Assembly (NCBI RefSeq): GCF_024435355.1
Contig: NZ_JAMJWG010000001.1
Coordinates: forward strand, 682,001-746,000
Length of the DNA stretch: 64,000 bases
Direction: 5' to 3'
Source: Streptomyces odontomachi
GTDB taxonomy: Bacteria > Actinomycetota > Actinomycetes > Streptomycetales > Streptomycetaceae
The notes below the pieces were generated by a model, which worked only from the letters and a program-made list of their open reading frames with translations, did no database searches and was not told where the DNA came from. Numbering within the stretch: the stretch's first letter is position 1; each line of letters begins with the position of its first letter. Position numbers and translations under genes: made by a program. Positions 8,253 to 18,806 of this stretch are shown one piece after another.

Positions 8253-10384
8253 CCGCGGAGCCGGACGGCCCGGAGGATCGACTGCGCCGCTTCGCGACGA
8301 TCTGGAGTCGCGCCGTCTTTCCGGTGACCGCCACCTCGTTGAACCGCGCGGAGTTCGACGCGCTGCTCATGCCGCTCGCCCGTCAGCTGCGGGACGCGCT
8401 GCTCGCCCGCACCCTCGACGCCGCGCAGGGCCAGGCGATCGGCGCCGCCCTCGTCGAGGTGCACTGCACCGACCCCGAAGCGCTCAGCCGCACGCTCGAC
8501 GTGGTCGACGCCTACCTGGTGCTGTACTGCGGCGGTGACGGGTCCACGGAGGAGCTGCGGTCGCGCTCGGCACGCTTGCAGCACGCGGTCGCCGCGGGCT
8601 ACGCCGGGGCGCTGCGCGATCGAACGCTGATCGAGCAGGAAGCCATCGCGCGTGCCGCCCAGGAGGCGCGCTACGCGGTCGCCGAGGCGCTGCACACCAG
8701 CGAGGTGCGCTTCCGCGCGGTGTTCGAGGAGGCCGCCACCGGCATCGGCATCGCCGACCTCGACGGCTGCATGCTGGAGGCCAACGACGCCCTGGTGCGG
8801 ATGTTCGGCGGCTCCGAACAACTTGTTCGCGGCCGCAAATTGAAGGACTGGTCGCACCCCGAGGACACCCCGCACCTGTGGCGGCTCTACGACGAGCTGG
8901 TGCGCGGCGAGCGTGAGCACTACCGGGTGGAGAAGGCCTTCCACCGCCCGGACGGAACCGTGCTGTGGACCAATCTGACGGTCTCGCTGCTGCGGGACGC
9001 CGAGGGCCGGCCCCAGTACCAGCTGGCGTTGATGGAGGACACCACCGAGCGTCGCCTGCTCAATCTGCGGCTGCGCTACGAGGCCACACACGACGCCCTG
9101 ACGGGCCTGCCCAACCGGACGCTGTTCTTCGAGCGCCTGGAGAAGGCCCTCGCGGCGGGCGACGGGATGCGGTTCGGGCTGTGCTACCTCGACCTCGACG
9201 GTTTCAAGACCATCAACGACAGCCTCGGGCACGCCGCCGGCGACCGGCTGCTGGTGGAGGTCGCCGACCGGCTCCAGGCCTGTGTGACGGTGCCCGGCGA
9301 GATGGTCGCCCGGCTCGGCGGCGACGAGTTCGTGGCGCTGACCTCCGGGCCGTGCACCGAGACCGACGTCGACGACCTGGCCGGCCGCATCATGACCGCG
9401 CTCGCCACCCCCGTGCGCATCGAGGGCCGCGAGCTGACCGTGCGCGGCAGCATCGGCATCGTCGAGGGGCCCGCGAAGGAACGCAGCCCGGCCGAGGTGC
9501 TGCGCAGCGCGGACATCACCATGTACCGCGCCAAGCACGCCGGCGGCAATCGCTACGAGCTGGCCGACCCCGAGGCCGACCAGCGCACCATCACCCGGCA
9601 CGGCCTGACCACCGCGCTGCCCGTGGCCCTGGAGCGGGGCGAGTTCTTCATCGAGTACCAGCCGCTCGTCGACCTCGGCGACGGCAGCGTGCGCGGCGCG
9701 GAGGCACTGGTGCGCTGGTCGCACCCGCAGCACGGCGTGCTCGGTCCGGACCGCTTCATACCGCTCGCCGAGAACACCGGCCTCATCGTTCCGCTCGGGC
9801 GCTGGGTGCTGGAGGAATCGGTGCGCCAGGCCCGGCACTGGCAGGACCGGCACGCGGACGCGGGGCCGCTGCGGATCAACGTCAACCTCTCGCCCTGCCA
9901 GTTGCACCACCCCCAACTGGTGTCCGACACGGTCGACATCCTGGACCGCCACGGGCTTGATCCCTCCGTGCTCTGCCTGGAAGTGACCGAGTCGGCCCTG
10001 ATCGGAGCCGACGACGATCTGTTGAAACCGCTGCGGCGGCTCTCCGAGATGGGCGTCAACATCGCGCTCGACGACTTCGGCACCGGCTACTCCAACCTCG
10101 CCAATCTGCGCAGGCTGCCCGTCGGCATCCTCAAGCTGGACCGCTCTTTCACCCAGGGCATGCAGCAGTTCCCCGCCGACCCGACGGATCTGAAGATCGT
10201 CGAGGGCATCGTCTCCCTGGCCCACAGCCTGGACCTGTCGGTGACCGTGGAGGGCGTGGAGACCGGCGCGCAGGCGGAGGCGCTGCGTGACATGGGCTGC
10301 GACACGGCCCAGGGCTGGTACTACGCGCGCCCCGGGCCGCCGGACCGGCTCCACCAGCTGGCGCTCGCCGACGCGACGAGCTAG
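8249..10384 (+). CDS. rmdA: PAS-GGDEF-EAL c-di-GMP turnover protein, RmdA-like
   Basis: A 711-residue cytoplasmic protein for synthesis and/or breakdown of cyclic di-GMP, the signal that holds Streptomyces in vegetative growth. An N-terminal helical region (1-145) is followed by PAS (about 150-275; VRFRAVFEEAATGIGIADL), GGDEF (about 280-440) with an intact RLGGDEF at about 355-361, and EAL (about 455-700) with an intact EALVRW at about 485, plus NVNLS, DDFGTGYSN and KLDRSF metal/substrate motifs. Both catalytic sites look complete. Known RmdA of S. coelicolor is a PAS-GGDEF-EAL phosphodiesterase; the name rests on domain order and on the neighbouring LysR-sdhCAB block that I recall from that locus. 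The gene starts inside the stop of the methyltransferase gene. Confidence 0.85.
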   Translation: MTAEPDGPEDRLRRFATIWSRAVFPVTATSLNRAEFDALLMPLARQLRDALLARTLDAAQGQAIGAALVEVHCTDPEALSRTLDVVDAYLVLYCGGDGSTEELRSRSARLQHAVAAGYAGALRDRTLIEQEAIARAAQEARYAVAEALHTSEVRFRAVFEEAATGIGIADLDGCMLEANDALVRMFGGSEQLVRGRKLKDWSHPEDTPHLWRLYDELVRGEREHYRVEKAFHRPDGTVLWTNLTVSLLRDAEGRPQYQLALMEDTTERRLLNLRLRYEATHDALTGLPNRTLFFERLEKALAAGDGMRFGLCYLDLDGFKTINDSLGHAAGDRLLVEVADRLQACVTVPGEMVARLGGDEFVALTSGPCTETDVDDLAGRIMTALATPVRIEGRELTVRGSIGIVEGPAKERSPAEVLRSADITMYRAKHAGGNRYELADPEADQRTITRHGLTTALPVALERGEFFIEYQPLVDLGDGSVRGAEALVRWSHPQHGVLGPDRFIPLAENTGLIVPLGRWVLEESVRQARHWQDRHADAGPLRINVNLSPCQLHHPQLVSDTVDILDRHGLDPSVLCLEVTESALIGADDDLLKPLRRLSEMGVNIALDDFGTGYSNLANLRRLPVGILKLDRSFTQGMQQFPADPTDLKIVEGIVSLAHSLDLSVTVEGVETGAQAEALRDMGCDTAQGWYYARPGPPDRLHQLALADATS

Positions 10385-10408
10385 GTGTGCTGCCCCGGGA
10401 CGAGCGTG

Positions 10409-11101
10409 TCAGCGGGTCTCGTCGTGCCGGCCCGGAAAGTGCCTCCAGTGTCCGTCGGAGACGACCTCGACGGTGTCGTCGGTCACCTTGATGGCGGTGT
10501 CATCGTCGATCGCGTACGCCGGGCCCGGGATGGAGATGGCCCACTTCTCGGCGTCGGCCATGGTGTTCTCCGGCAGGTTCTCGTGGTCCAGGTGCGGGAA
10601 GATCGAGAAGTCGACGACGCCCAGCGTGCTGGTGTCACCGGTGGGTGGTTTCCAGCTGTAGGACTCGACGAAGTCCTGCCCGATGTCGGGGGTCATCACC
10701 ATGCTCCCGGCGCTCGCTCCGACGTAGACCGTCTCGTGCAGTGACGGCAGGAGGTCTTCCAGTCCGGACTGCCGCATCCAGTGGCACAGGTACAGGGCGT
10801 CGCCGCCTCCCACCAGCAGGGCATCGGTCTCCCGTACCAGGGGGACCCAGTTCTCTTCGTCGATGCTCGGAAGCGCGGTGAGCTCGAGCACCCCCAAGGA
10901 CTTCCAACCCAGTTCGCACATGGTGATGACGGATTGCCCCGTGATCAGCCGGTACGCACTGCCGGTACCGCCGGCCATGGCGTACGCCGCGGTGGGGACG
11001 CAGAGCGCAGAGGACTCGGCGATCGGCTTACCCAGCAGGTCGACCAGCGCTTTCTCGATACTCGGGTTCTTGATGCCGGCGGACGTGAGCAGAAGGTTCA
11101 A
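10409..11101 (-). CDS. peptidase E-like serine peptidase (family S51)
   Basis: A 230-residue cytoplasmic protein of the S51 family (dipeptidase E/cyanophycinase fold). The nucleophile serine lies in VGASAGSMV, preceded by the DALLVGGGDALYLCHW motif, and the early strand LLLTSAGIKNPSIEKALVDL is typical of the group. The start is taken as TTG at 11101-11099 (L-N-L-L-L-T) because a strong GGAGG lies five bases upstream; an ATG further upstream would add an unrelated leader. Substrate is likely Asp-containing dipeptides by family analogy. It converges with the c-di-GMP gene, leaving 24 bases. Confidence 0.82.
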   Translation of the reverse strand: MNLLLTSAGIKNPSIEKALVDLLGKPIAESSALCVPTAAYAMAGGTGSAYRLITGQSVITMCELGWKSLGVLELTALPSIDEENWVPLVRETDALLVGGGDALYLCHWMRQSGLEDLLPSLHETVYVGASAGSMVMTPDIGQDFVESYSWKPPTGDTSTLGVVDFSIFPHLDHENLPENTMADAEKWAISIPGPAYAIDDDTAIKVTDDTVEVVSDGHWRHFPGRHDETR

Positions 11102-11280
11102 GTTTCCTCCCGGTTCGGGTGCGAGGGTGCAAGGGTGCGATCTGATGGATAGACCCCGGACCACCTCGAAACTCATCGCCGAGCCGGGCGAAACTGCATC
11201 AGGCTGCCGCCCGTTCGTCCTGGCCGGCGGGTTTGCCGTTCTTGAAGCAGACGCCGTCGCGGACGTCGCCACCCGGCGGT

Positions 11281-11793
11281 TCAGCGCCCGAGCGAGGAGA
11301 AGTCGTCCCGGGACAGCGCGTGGACGACGCAGGGACGGCCGAGGACGGTGTCCTCGCGCAGGGGCGTGAAGCCGAGGCGCTGGGCGACGGCGGATGAGGC
11401 GGTGTTGTCTTGATGGATCATGGACGTGATCTGCTTGCACCCCAGGGCGTCGAAGCCCCAGGTGAGAACGGACCGAGCCGCTTCCGTGGCATAGCCCCGT
11501 CCCCAGTGGCGACGCGCGAAGGTCCAGCCGATCTCGGTCTCGTCGAACTGCTCCCACCAGTGCAGGCCGCAACGCCCTATCGCCTGTCCGGTGCTGCGTA
11601 GTTCGACGGCGCACAGCCCGTGACCGCGCTGGGCCCACTGCTGCTGGATCTCGCTCAGGCGTGCCGCGGCCTGCTCGTGGGTGTAGCTGCCCACGAACCG
11701 GTTGACCTCGGCATCGGCGTGCAGCCGCACCCACCAGTCGGTGTCGGCGTCGGTGAGAGGGCGCAACCGCAGGCGTTCCGTGGTGATCACCAT
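11281..11793 (-). CDS. GNAT acetyltransferase, RimJ/RimL type
   Basis: A 170-residue acyl-CoA N-acyltransferase. It begins TERLRLRPLTDADTDWWVRL, characteristic of the RimJ/RimL-like branch, and has the acetyl-CoA loop ARRHWGRGYATEA and the C-terminal NTASSAVAQRLGFTPL signature. Of two adjacent ATGs (11796 and 11793) the second is spaced better from AAGGA. The substrate is unknown; members of this branch acetylate protein N-termini or small amines. It lies 98 bases downstream of the LysR gene on the same strand. Confidence 0.82.
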   Translation of the reverse strand: MVITTERLRLRPLTDADTDWWVRLHADAEVNRFVGSYTHEQAAARLSEIQQQWAQRGHGLCAVELRSTGQAIGRCGLHWWEQFDETEIGWTFARRHWGRGYATEAARSVLTWGFDALGCKQITSMIHQDNTASSAVAQRLGFTPLREDTVLGRPCVVHALSRDDFSSLGR

Positions 11794-11891
11794 CATTGGT
11801 CCTTGCTGTCCGAAGGTGAGTGATGACGGGTCGTGCAGGGCGATGGGTGGGGCGGGTTCGTCGGTTAGATAGGGGAGGCGCCCCGTCCAGC

Positions 11892-12773
11892 TCACCGTGC
11901 GAGCAGCATCCGCTGAAGCTCCCGGGCCGCTCGGGGCGGCGCGACGTCGCTACGGTGTGCGAGTGCAATCGTACGGTGTAGACCTGGACGGGCGAGCGGC
12001 GTGACGCGCAGGCCCCGGCCGGCCCGCTGGGCCACCATGTGCGGCACCACGGCCAGCCCGAGCCCCGCCCGGACGAAGCCCAGGACCGCGTCCATCTCGC
12101 CGCCCTCGACCGCGAAATCCGGCTCGAACCCCTCGGCGCGGCATGCGGCGACGGTCAGTTCCCGCAGGTCGTAGCCGTGCCGGAACATCACCAGGCGCTC
12201 GCCTTCCAGGTCGGGGATCCGTACCAGCGTGCCGTTCCCGGGTGCCGGCGCATCGGGGGAGGAGACCACCACCAGGTCCTCGCGGAGCAGTTCCACGGTC
12301 GTCAGGGCCGGCGACGGCGTGGGCAGGGGCAGCACCACCAGCGCGAGATCCAGCGCCCCGCGCGCCAGCTCCCGCACCAGGTCGTGGGAGCCGCTCTCCT
12401 CGATCAGCAGCCGGATGCCCGGATAGCGGTCGTGGAAGGCGCGCAGCACGTCGGGCAGCAGCCCGGTGCACATGCTCGGTGTCGCACCGAGCCGCACTCG
12501 TCCGCGGCGCAGCTGTGCCAGCTCCTGCACCTCCTGGCGTGCCGTGTCGGCGTCCGCGAGGATGCGGCGGGCCAGCGGCAGCAGGGCTTCGCCGGCGTCG
12601 GTGAGGGTGATGTTGCCCCGGGCGCGGCGGAAGAGATCGGCGCCCAGCTCGCGCTCCAGCGAGCGGATCTGCTGGGAAAGCGAGGGCTGTGCCACGTGGA
12701 CGAGCTCGGCGGCCTGGGTGAAGTGCCGGGTCTCGGCGACCGCCACGAAGTACTGGAGTTGCTGGAACTGCAT
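11892..12773 (-). CDS. LysR-family transcriptional regulator divergent from sdhCAB
   Basis: A 293-residue LysR-type regulator. The N-terminal winged helix-turn-helix (residues 1-60: QLQYFVAVAETRHFTQAAEL, then QPSLSQQIRSLERELG) is followed by a periplasmic-binding-protein-like effector domain from about residue 90. It is transcribed away from the second-type succinate dehydrogenase operon across a 94-base spacer that contains a T-N11-A dyad, the classic LysR arrangement, so it probably controls sdhCAB and itself. The co-inducer is unknown. Confidence 0.88.
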   Translation of the reverse strand: MQFQQLQYFVAVAETRHFTQAAELVHVAQPSLSQQIRSLERELGADLFRRARGNITLTDAGEALLPLARRILADADTARQEVQELAQLRRGRVRLGATPSMCTGLLPDVLRAFHDRYPGIRLLIEESGSHDLVRELARGALDLALVVLPLPTPSPALTTVELLREDLVVVSSPDAPAPGNGTLVRIPDLEGERLVMFRHGYDLRELTVAACRAEGFEPDFAVEGGEMDAVLGFVRAGLGLAVVPHMVAQRAGRGLRVTPLARPGLHRTIALAHRSDVAPPRAARELQRMLLAR

Positions 12774-12792
12774 GGGGCCAGGATAGACGTTA

Positions 12793-12859
12793 ATAGTTTC
12801 TGACTATGGAAATGAGCTATTCCATCTCTTGGACCGATCGCCCCTCTTCGTCCTAGCGT
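12793..12859 (+). promoter_or_regulatory. LysR-type operators and promoter of sdhCAB
   Basis: Two overlapping dyads lie between the LysR gene and sdhC. ATAG-N7-CTAT (12793-12807) contains T-N11-A. ATGGAA-N8-TTCCAT (12806-12825) is perfect in both arms and shares two bases with the first. Downstream are TTGGAC (12829-12834) and TAGCGT (12854-12859), a possible promoter with a long 19-base spacer. The -10 ends eight bases before the sdhC ATG, so the message may be nearly leaderless; no Shine-Dalgarno site precedes that ATG. Confidence 0.6.
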
Positions 12860-12867
12860 CTTGACCC

Positions 12868-13587
12868 ATGGCACTGGCAACACGGACGGCGGCCCGGCGA
12901 GAGCACCGCCCGTCCATGACACGCACGCTGTGGGACTCCTCCGTCGGCAAGAAGACGGTGATGGCCGTGAGCGGCCTCATCATGCTGCTCTACCTGGTCG
13001 TCCACATGTTCGGCAATCTGAAGATCTTCTTCGGGCCCGGCACCTTCAACGACTACGCCCACTGGCTGCGCACCATCGGCGAACCGTTCATGCACTACGA
13101 GTGGACGCTGTGGGTGATCCGCGTCGTGCTCGTCGTCGCCGTCGTGGCCCACGCCACCTCCGCGTACCAGCTCAGCCGCCGTGACATCAGGGCCCGCCCC
13201 ACCAAGTACGTGCACACCAGGGCCCGCGCCAGTTACGCAACCCGCACCATGCGCTGGGGCGGCGTGATCCTCGGACTCTTCATCGTCTGGCACATCCTCG
13301 ACCTGACCACCGGCACCGTGCACTCCGGCGGGTTCCAGGAGGGCCACCCGTACCAGAACGTCGTGGACACCTTCTCCACCTGGTACGGCAACGCCATCTA
13401 CATCATCGCGATGCTCGCGCTCGGCCTGCACGTCCAGCACGGCTTCTGGAGCGCCGCACAGACCCTCGGTGCCGGCAGCCGCACCCGGGACCGCATCTTC
13501 AAGATCATCGCCAATGCGCTCGCCGTGGTCCTGACGGCGGGCTTCATCGCCGTACCCGTCGGCGTCATGACCGGATTGGTGGCCTGA
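12868..13587 (+). CDS. sdhC: succinate dehydrogenase cytochrome b subunit (five-helix type)
   Basis: The membrane anchor that binds haem and passes electrons between the soluble SdhAB part and quinone. The 239-residue product has about five transmembrane helices ([20 protein letters not shown], then [46 protein letters not shown] and a last one at the C-terminus), with helix-borne histidines suited to two haems. A single fused anchor of this size is the Bacillus/fumarate-reductase (type B) form, different from the two-subunit anchors of the main actinobacterial enzyme. First gene of sdhCAB; sdhA starts one base after its stop codon. Confidence 0.9.
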   Translation: MALATRTAARREHRPSMTRTLWDSSVGKKTVMAVSGLIMLLYLVVHMFGNLKIFFGPGTFNDYAHWLRTIGEPFMHYEWTLWVIRVVLVVAVVAHATSAYQLSRRDIRARPTKYVHTRARASYATRTMRWGGVILGLFIVWHILDLTTGTVHSGGFQEGHPYQNVVDTFSTWYGNAIYIIAMLALGLHVQHGFWSAAQTLGAGSRTRDRIFKIIANALAVVLTAGFIAVPVGVMTGLVA

Positions 13588-13588
13588 C

Positions 13589-15591
<2,003 letters not shown>

Positions 15592-15595
<4 letters not shown>

Positions 15596-16341
15596 AGCTC
15601 ACCCTGCGCGTCTGGCGGCAGAAGAACGCCGACGCCGAAGGCGCCATGTCCACCTACGAGGTGGACGGCATCTCGACCGACATGTCCTTCCTGGAGATGC
15701 TGGACACCCTCAACGAGGAGCTCATCCTCAAGGGCGAGGAGCCGGTCGCCTTCGACCACGACTGCCGCGAGGGCATCTGCGGCGCGTGCAGTCTCGTCAT
15801 CAACGGCGAGGCGCACGGCCCGGAGCGCACCACCACCTGCCAGCTCCACATGCGGGCCTTCAAGGACGGCGACACGATCGACATCGAGCCGTGGCGTGCC
15901 TCGGCGTTCCCGGTCGTGAAGGACCTGGTCGTGGACCGTTCCGCGTTCGACCGGATCATCCAGGCGGGCGGCTACGTCACCGCGCCGACCGGTGCGGCGC
16001 CCGAGGCGCACGCCACGCCGGTGCCGAAGGCGGACGCCGACTTCGCCTTCGAGCACGCCGAGTGCATCGGCTGCGGCGCCTGCGTGGCGGCCTGTCCGAA
16101 CGGCGCGGCGATGCTCTTCACCTCCGCGAAGATCAACCACCTCAACGTGCTGCCGCAGGGCGCTCCGGAGCGTGAGACCCGGGTGCTGGACATGGTGGCG
16201 CAGATGGACGAGGAGGGCTTCGGCGGCTGCACCCTCACCGGGGAGTGCGCGACCGCCTGCCCGAAGGGCATCCCGCTCATGTCGATCACCGGCATGAACA
16301 AGGAGTGGCTGCGGGCGACCCGGCAGGCCGGCAAGCGCTGA
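15592..16341 (+). CDS. sdhB: succinate dehydrogenase iron-sulfur subunit
   Basis: The electron-transfer subunit of the complex (249 residues). Cysteines for the [2Fe-2S] cluster begin at about residue 58 ([11 protein letters not shown]), with the matching Cys in TTTCQLH. The C-terminal ferredoxin domain has [11 protein letters not shown] (about 158) and [12 protein letters not shown] for the [4Fe-4S] and [3Fe-4S] clusters. The start ATG at 15592 overlaps the sdhA stop, so translation is coupled. The gene ends 20 bases before a very strong hairpin terminator. Confidence 0.93.
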
Positions 16342-16361
16342 CCAGGTCGGACGCCGGCAGA

Positions 16362-16398
16362 AGAGGGCGGGAGTCAGTCTCACTGACTCCCGCCCTCT
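16362..16398 (+). terminator. terminator of sdhCAB
   Basis: A perfect 17-base-pair stem with a three-base loop (arms 16362-16378 and 16382-16398, AGAGGGCGGG... pairing with ...CCCGCCCTCT). It starts 20 bases after the sdhB stop. There is no U tract, as is common in Streptomyces. Confidence 0.9.
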
Positions 16399-16508
16399 CG
16401 CGTTGCCTCTCGGTGTTCGCGACACACCTCCGACGCGCTCGGCTGACGATCCAGGCTGAGCAGGCCGTCTGTACCCGCTTCGTCGCAGTTCGGGGCACCT
16501 GAGCGCTC

Positions 16509-16562
16509 TTGCCGACGCCGGTGTCGGGAACCTGGGCTAGGATGCCGACATTGGTGTCGGCA
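16509..16562 (+). promoter_or_regulatory. twin palindromic operators around a -10 element, upstream of the ABM-ABC-TetR operon
   Basis: Two related dyads share the half-site TGCCGAC. The first is TTGCCGAC-N6-GTCGGGAA (16509-16530, one mismatch) and the second TGCCGAC-N6-GTCGGCA (16543-16562, perfect). Their centres are 33 bases apart, about three helical turns. TAGGAT (16538-16543) lies between them as a likely -10. The pattern suits the TetR-family regulator encoded at the end of this operon (18807), which probably represses its own operon here; that link is inferred. Confidence 0.65.
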
Positions 16563-16607
16563 AAACCTGTCGGCGCTTCCCCCTGCCTTGGAACAGGTGA
16601 TTTCAGG

Positions 16608-16925
16608 ATGTACACGGTGATGAACCGGATACCGGTCCCCGCGGCCGGCGCGGCGGCGTTCGAGGAGCGGTTCGCGGGGAGCATGCGCGGGACCCTGCCC
16701 GGCGTGCCGGGCCTGGTCGGTGCGCGGCTGCTGCGTCCCCGGCAGGAGGGCGGGGTGTACGTGGCGGTCATGGACTTCACGGACGAGGAGGCGTTCACGG
16801 CCTGGATGCGTTCGGACGCCTTCCGCGCCGCCCACGCCCAGGGACCCTCCGCCGGTGGGGCGCCCACCGACGGGCCGGGCGGCGGTGTGGAGGTCTTCGA
16901 GACCGTCGTCTCCGTCGGCGCCTGA
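16608..16925 (+). CDS. antibiotic biosynthesis monooxygenase (ABM)-domain protein
   Basis: A 105-residue ferredoxin-like alpha/beta-barrel protein. It starts MYTVMNRIPVPAAGAAAFEE and has the GLVGARLLRPRQEGGVYVAV and FTDEEAFTAWMRSDAFRAAH segments seen in quinol monooxygenases and IsdG-like haem-degrading enzymes. Active-site residues cannot be fixed from sequence alone, so the reaction is unassigned. The ATG at 16608 is preferred because it matches the family's start and is preceded by CAGG. It is the first gene of a four-gene operon with an ABC exporter and a TetR regulator, suggesting a detoxification role. Confidence 0.75.
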   Translation: MYTVMNRIPVPAAGAAAFEERFAGSMRGTLPGVPGLVGARLLRPRQEGGVYVAVMDFTDEEAFTAWMRSDAFRAAHAQGPSAGGAPTDGPGGGVEVFETVVSVGA

Positions 16926-16941
16926 GGCGAAGGGTCCTGTC

Positions 16942-18063
16942 GTGTTCCTCGCTCTTCGTGATCTGCGCTTCGCCCGCGGGCGGTTCGCCCTGATCGGCGC
17001 CGTGGTCGGCATGATCGCCGTCCTGGGCGTGATCCTCTCCGGGCTGGCCAGCGGCCTCGCCGACTCCGGCGTCTCCGCCCTGCGCGCCCTGCCGGCCACC
17101 CACCTCGCCTTCGACCACTCGGCCACCGGCGAGTTGTTCTCCCGCTCCACCGTCACCACCGACACCGCCGCACGGTGGGCCCGGCAGCCCGGCGTCCGCA
17201 AGGCCGAGCCGCTGGGCCAGCAGCTCGTGCACGCCCAGATCGGCGGCACCGGCGGCAAGCAGCTCGACCTCGCCGTGCTCGGCGTCGAGCCCGGAGGGTT
17301 CCTCGCCCCCGTGCCGCTGTCCGGCAAACCGCTGTCCGACAGCGGCCCGAACGGCGTCCTGGTCAGCGAGGAAATCCTCAAGGAGGGCGTCAGGATCGGC
17401 GACCGCCTCACCGCCGGCCAGGCCGGGACCGAACTGACCGTCACCGGCACGACCGGCCACGCCTCCTTCGGCCACGTCGGCGCCGTCTACGCCCCGCTGC
17501 CGCTCTGGCAGCAGCTCCACTACGGCCTGCCCGGCGCACTGCCCGACGCGGCCGCCCACCAGGCCACCGCCGTCGCCCTGCAACTCGCGCCCGGTACCGA
17601 CACCGCCGCCGTCGACCAGCGCCTGGGCACCCGGACGGTCGACCGGGCCGGCGCCTACGCGGCCTCGCCGGGCTACACCGCCGAATCCAGCACCATGACC
17701 CTCATCCGCGGCTTTCTCTACGCCATCTCCGCCCTCGTCGTGGGTTCCTTCTTCACCGTGTGGACCATCCAGCGCCGCCACGAGATCGCCCTGCTGAAGG
17801 CGATCGGCGCCTCCACCGGCTACATCCTGCGCGACGCCCTCACCCAGGCCGCCGCCGTCCTGCTCGCCGCCACCGCCGCCGGAACCGCCGTCGGCCTGGC
17901 CGTCGGCGGAGCGATGAACGGATCCGCCCCCTTCTCCCTCCAGACCGGCCAGGTCACCCTCGCTGCCGCCCTGCTGATCGTCCTGGGGCTCGCAGGAGCC
18001 GCCGCCGCCATCCGCCGCATCACCAAGGTCCAGGCCCTCAGCGCACTCGGAGCCAACCGATGA
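16942..18063 (+). CDS. ABC transporter permease (FtsX/MacB type)
   Basis: The membrane subunit of a type VII (MacB/FtsX-like) ABC system. The 373-residue product has one N-terminal helix (FALIGAVVGMIAVLGVILSG), a large extracytoplasmic domain (residues about 50-245), then three C-terminal helices around FLYAISALVVGSFFTVWTIQRRHEIALLKAIGAS, the standard FtsX signature. The GTG at 16942 fits family length and follows AGGGTC. Its stop overlaps the ATG of the ATPase gene. Likely function is efflux of a drug or lipid, or mechanotransmission; the substrate is unknown. Confidence 0.85.
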   Translation: MFLALRDLRFARGRFALIGAVVGMIAVLGVILSGLASGLADSGVSALRALPATHLAFDHSATGELFSRSTVTTDTAARWARQPGVRKAEPLGQQLVHAQIGGTGGKQLDLAVLGVEPGGFLAPVPLSGKPLSDSGPNGVLVSEEILKEGVRIGDRLTAGQAGTELTVTGTTGHASFGHVGAVYAPLPLWQQLHYGLPGALPDAAAHQATAVALQLAPGTDTAAVDQRLGTRTVDRAGAYAASPGYTAESSTMTLIRGFLYAISALVVGSFFTVWTIQRRHEIALLKAIGASTGYILRDALTQAAAVLLAATAAGTAVGLAVGGAMNGSAPFSLQTGQVTLAAALLIVLGLAGAAAAIRRITKVQALSALGANR

Positions 18064-18779
18064 ACCACCCCGCCCCCGCACCGGCCCCCGCCCCCGGCTG
18101 CCCCCAAGGGACCGCCGTACTGCGCCTGACCGGCGTCACCCTGCACCTGGGCCGCGACCAGCAGCAGGTCACCGCCCTCGACGCGGTCGACCTCGCCGTC
18201 GCCCCCGGAGAACTCGTCGCCGTCACCGGTCCCTCCGGATCGGGCAAGTCCAGCCTCCTCGCCGTCGCCGGCGGCTTGCAGAGCCCGACCCGCGGCACCG
18301 TCCACGTCGCCGGGACCGATCTGACCACCCTCAAGGAGCACCAGCGCACCGCCCACCGCCGCCGCCACATCGGCTACGTCTTCCAGCACGCCAACCTCTT
18401 CGCCTCCCTCACCGCCCGCGAGCAGCTGCTGCTCACCGCCCACGCCGCCGGGCGGCTGGATGCCGCCACCCGTCGCCGCGCGGACGAACTCCTCGAAGCC
18501 GTCGGCATGAGCGCCCGCGCCGGCCACTGCCCCGACCGCCTCTCCGGCGGCGAGCGCCAACGCGTCGGCATCGCCCGCGCGCTCGTCCTCGCCCCCGAGG
18601 TCCTGCTCGTGGACGAGCCGACGTCCGCCCTGGACCGCGCCCGCGCCCGCGACATCGTCGGCCTGCTCGCCCAGCAGACCCGTGCCCACCGCACCGCCAC
18701 CGTCATGGTCACCCACGACCACGAGATACTGGACACCGCCGACCGTGTCCTGACCCTGCGGGACGGCCGCCTGACCTGA
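18060..18779 (+). CDS. ABC transporter ATP-binding protein (MacB/LolD type)
   Basis: The 239-residue ATPase partner of the preceding permease. It has Walker A GPSGSGKSS (about residues 57-65), the Q-loop in YVFQHANLFASL, signature LSGGERQRVGIARAL, Walker B VLLVDEPTSALD and the switch His in VMVTHDHEI. The N-terminus is Pro/Ala-rich. The ATG overlaps the permease stop (ATGA), showing tight coupling of the two subunits. Confidence 0.92.
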   Translation: MNHPAPAPAPAPGCPQGTAVLRLTGVTLHLGRDQQQVTALDAVDLAVAPGELVAVTGPSGSGKSSLLAVAGGLQSPTRGTVHVAGTDLTTLKEHQRTAHRRRHIGYVFQHANLFASLTAREQLLLTAHAAGRLDAATRRRADELLEAVGMSARAGHCPDRLSGGERQRVGIARALVLAPEVLLVDEPTSALDRARARDIVGLLAQQTRAHRTATVMVTHDHEILDTADRVLTLRDGRLT

Positions 18780-18806
18780 CCGCGCCCCCGAAAGGCACCC
18801 CGCCCC

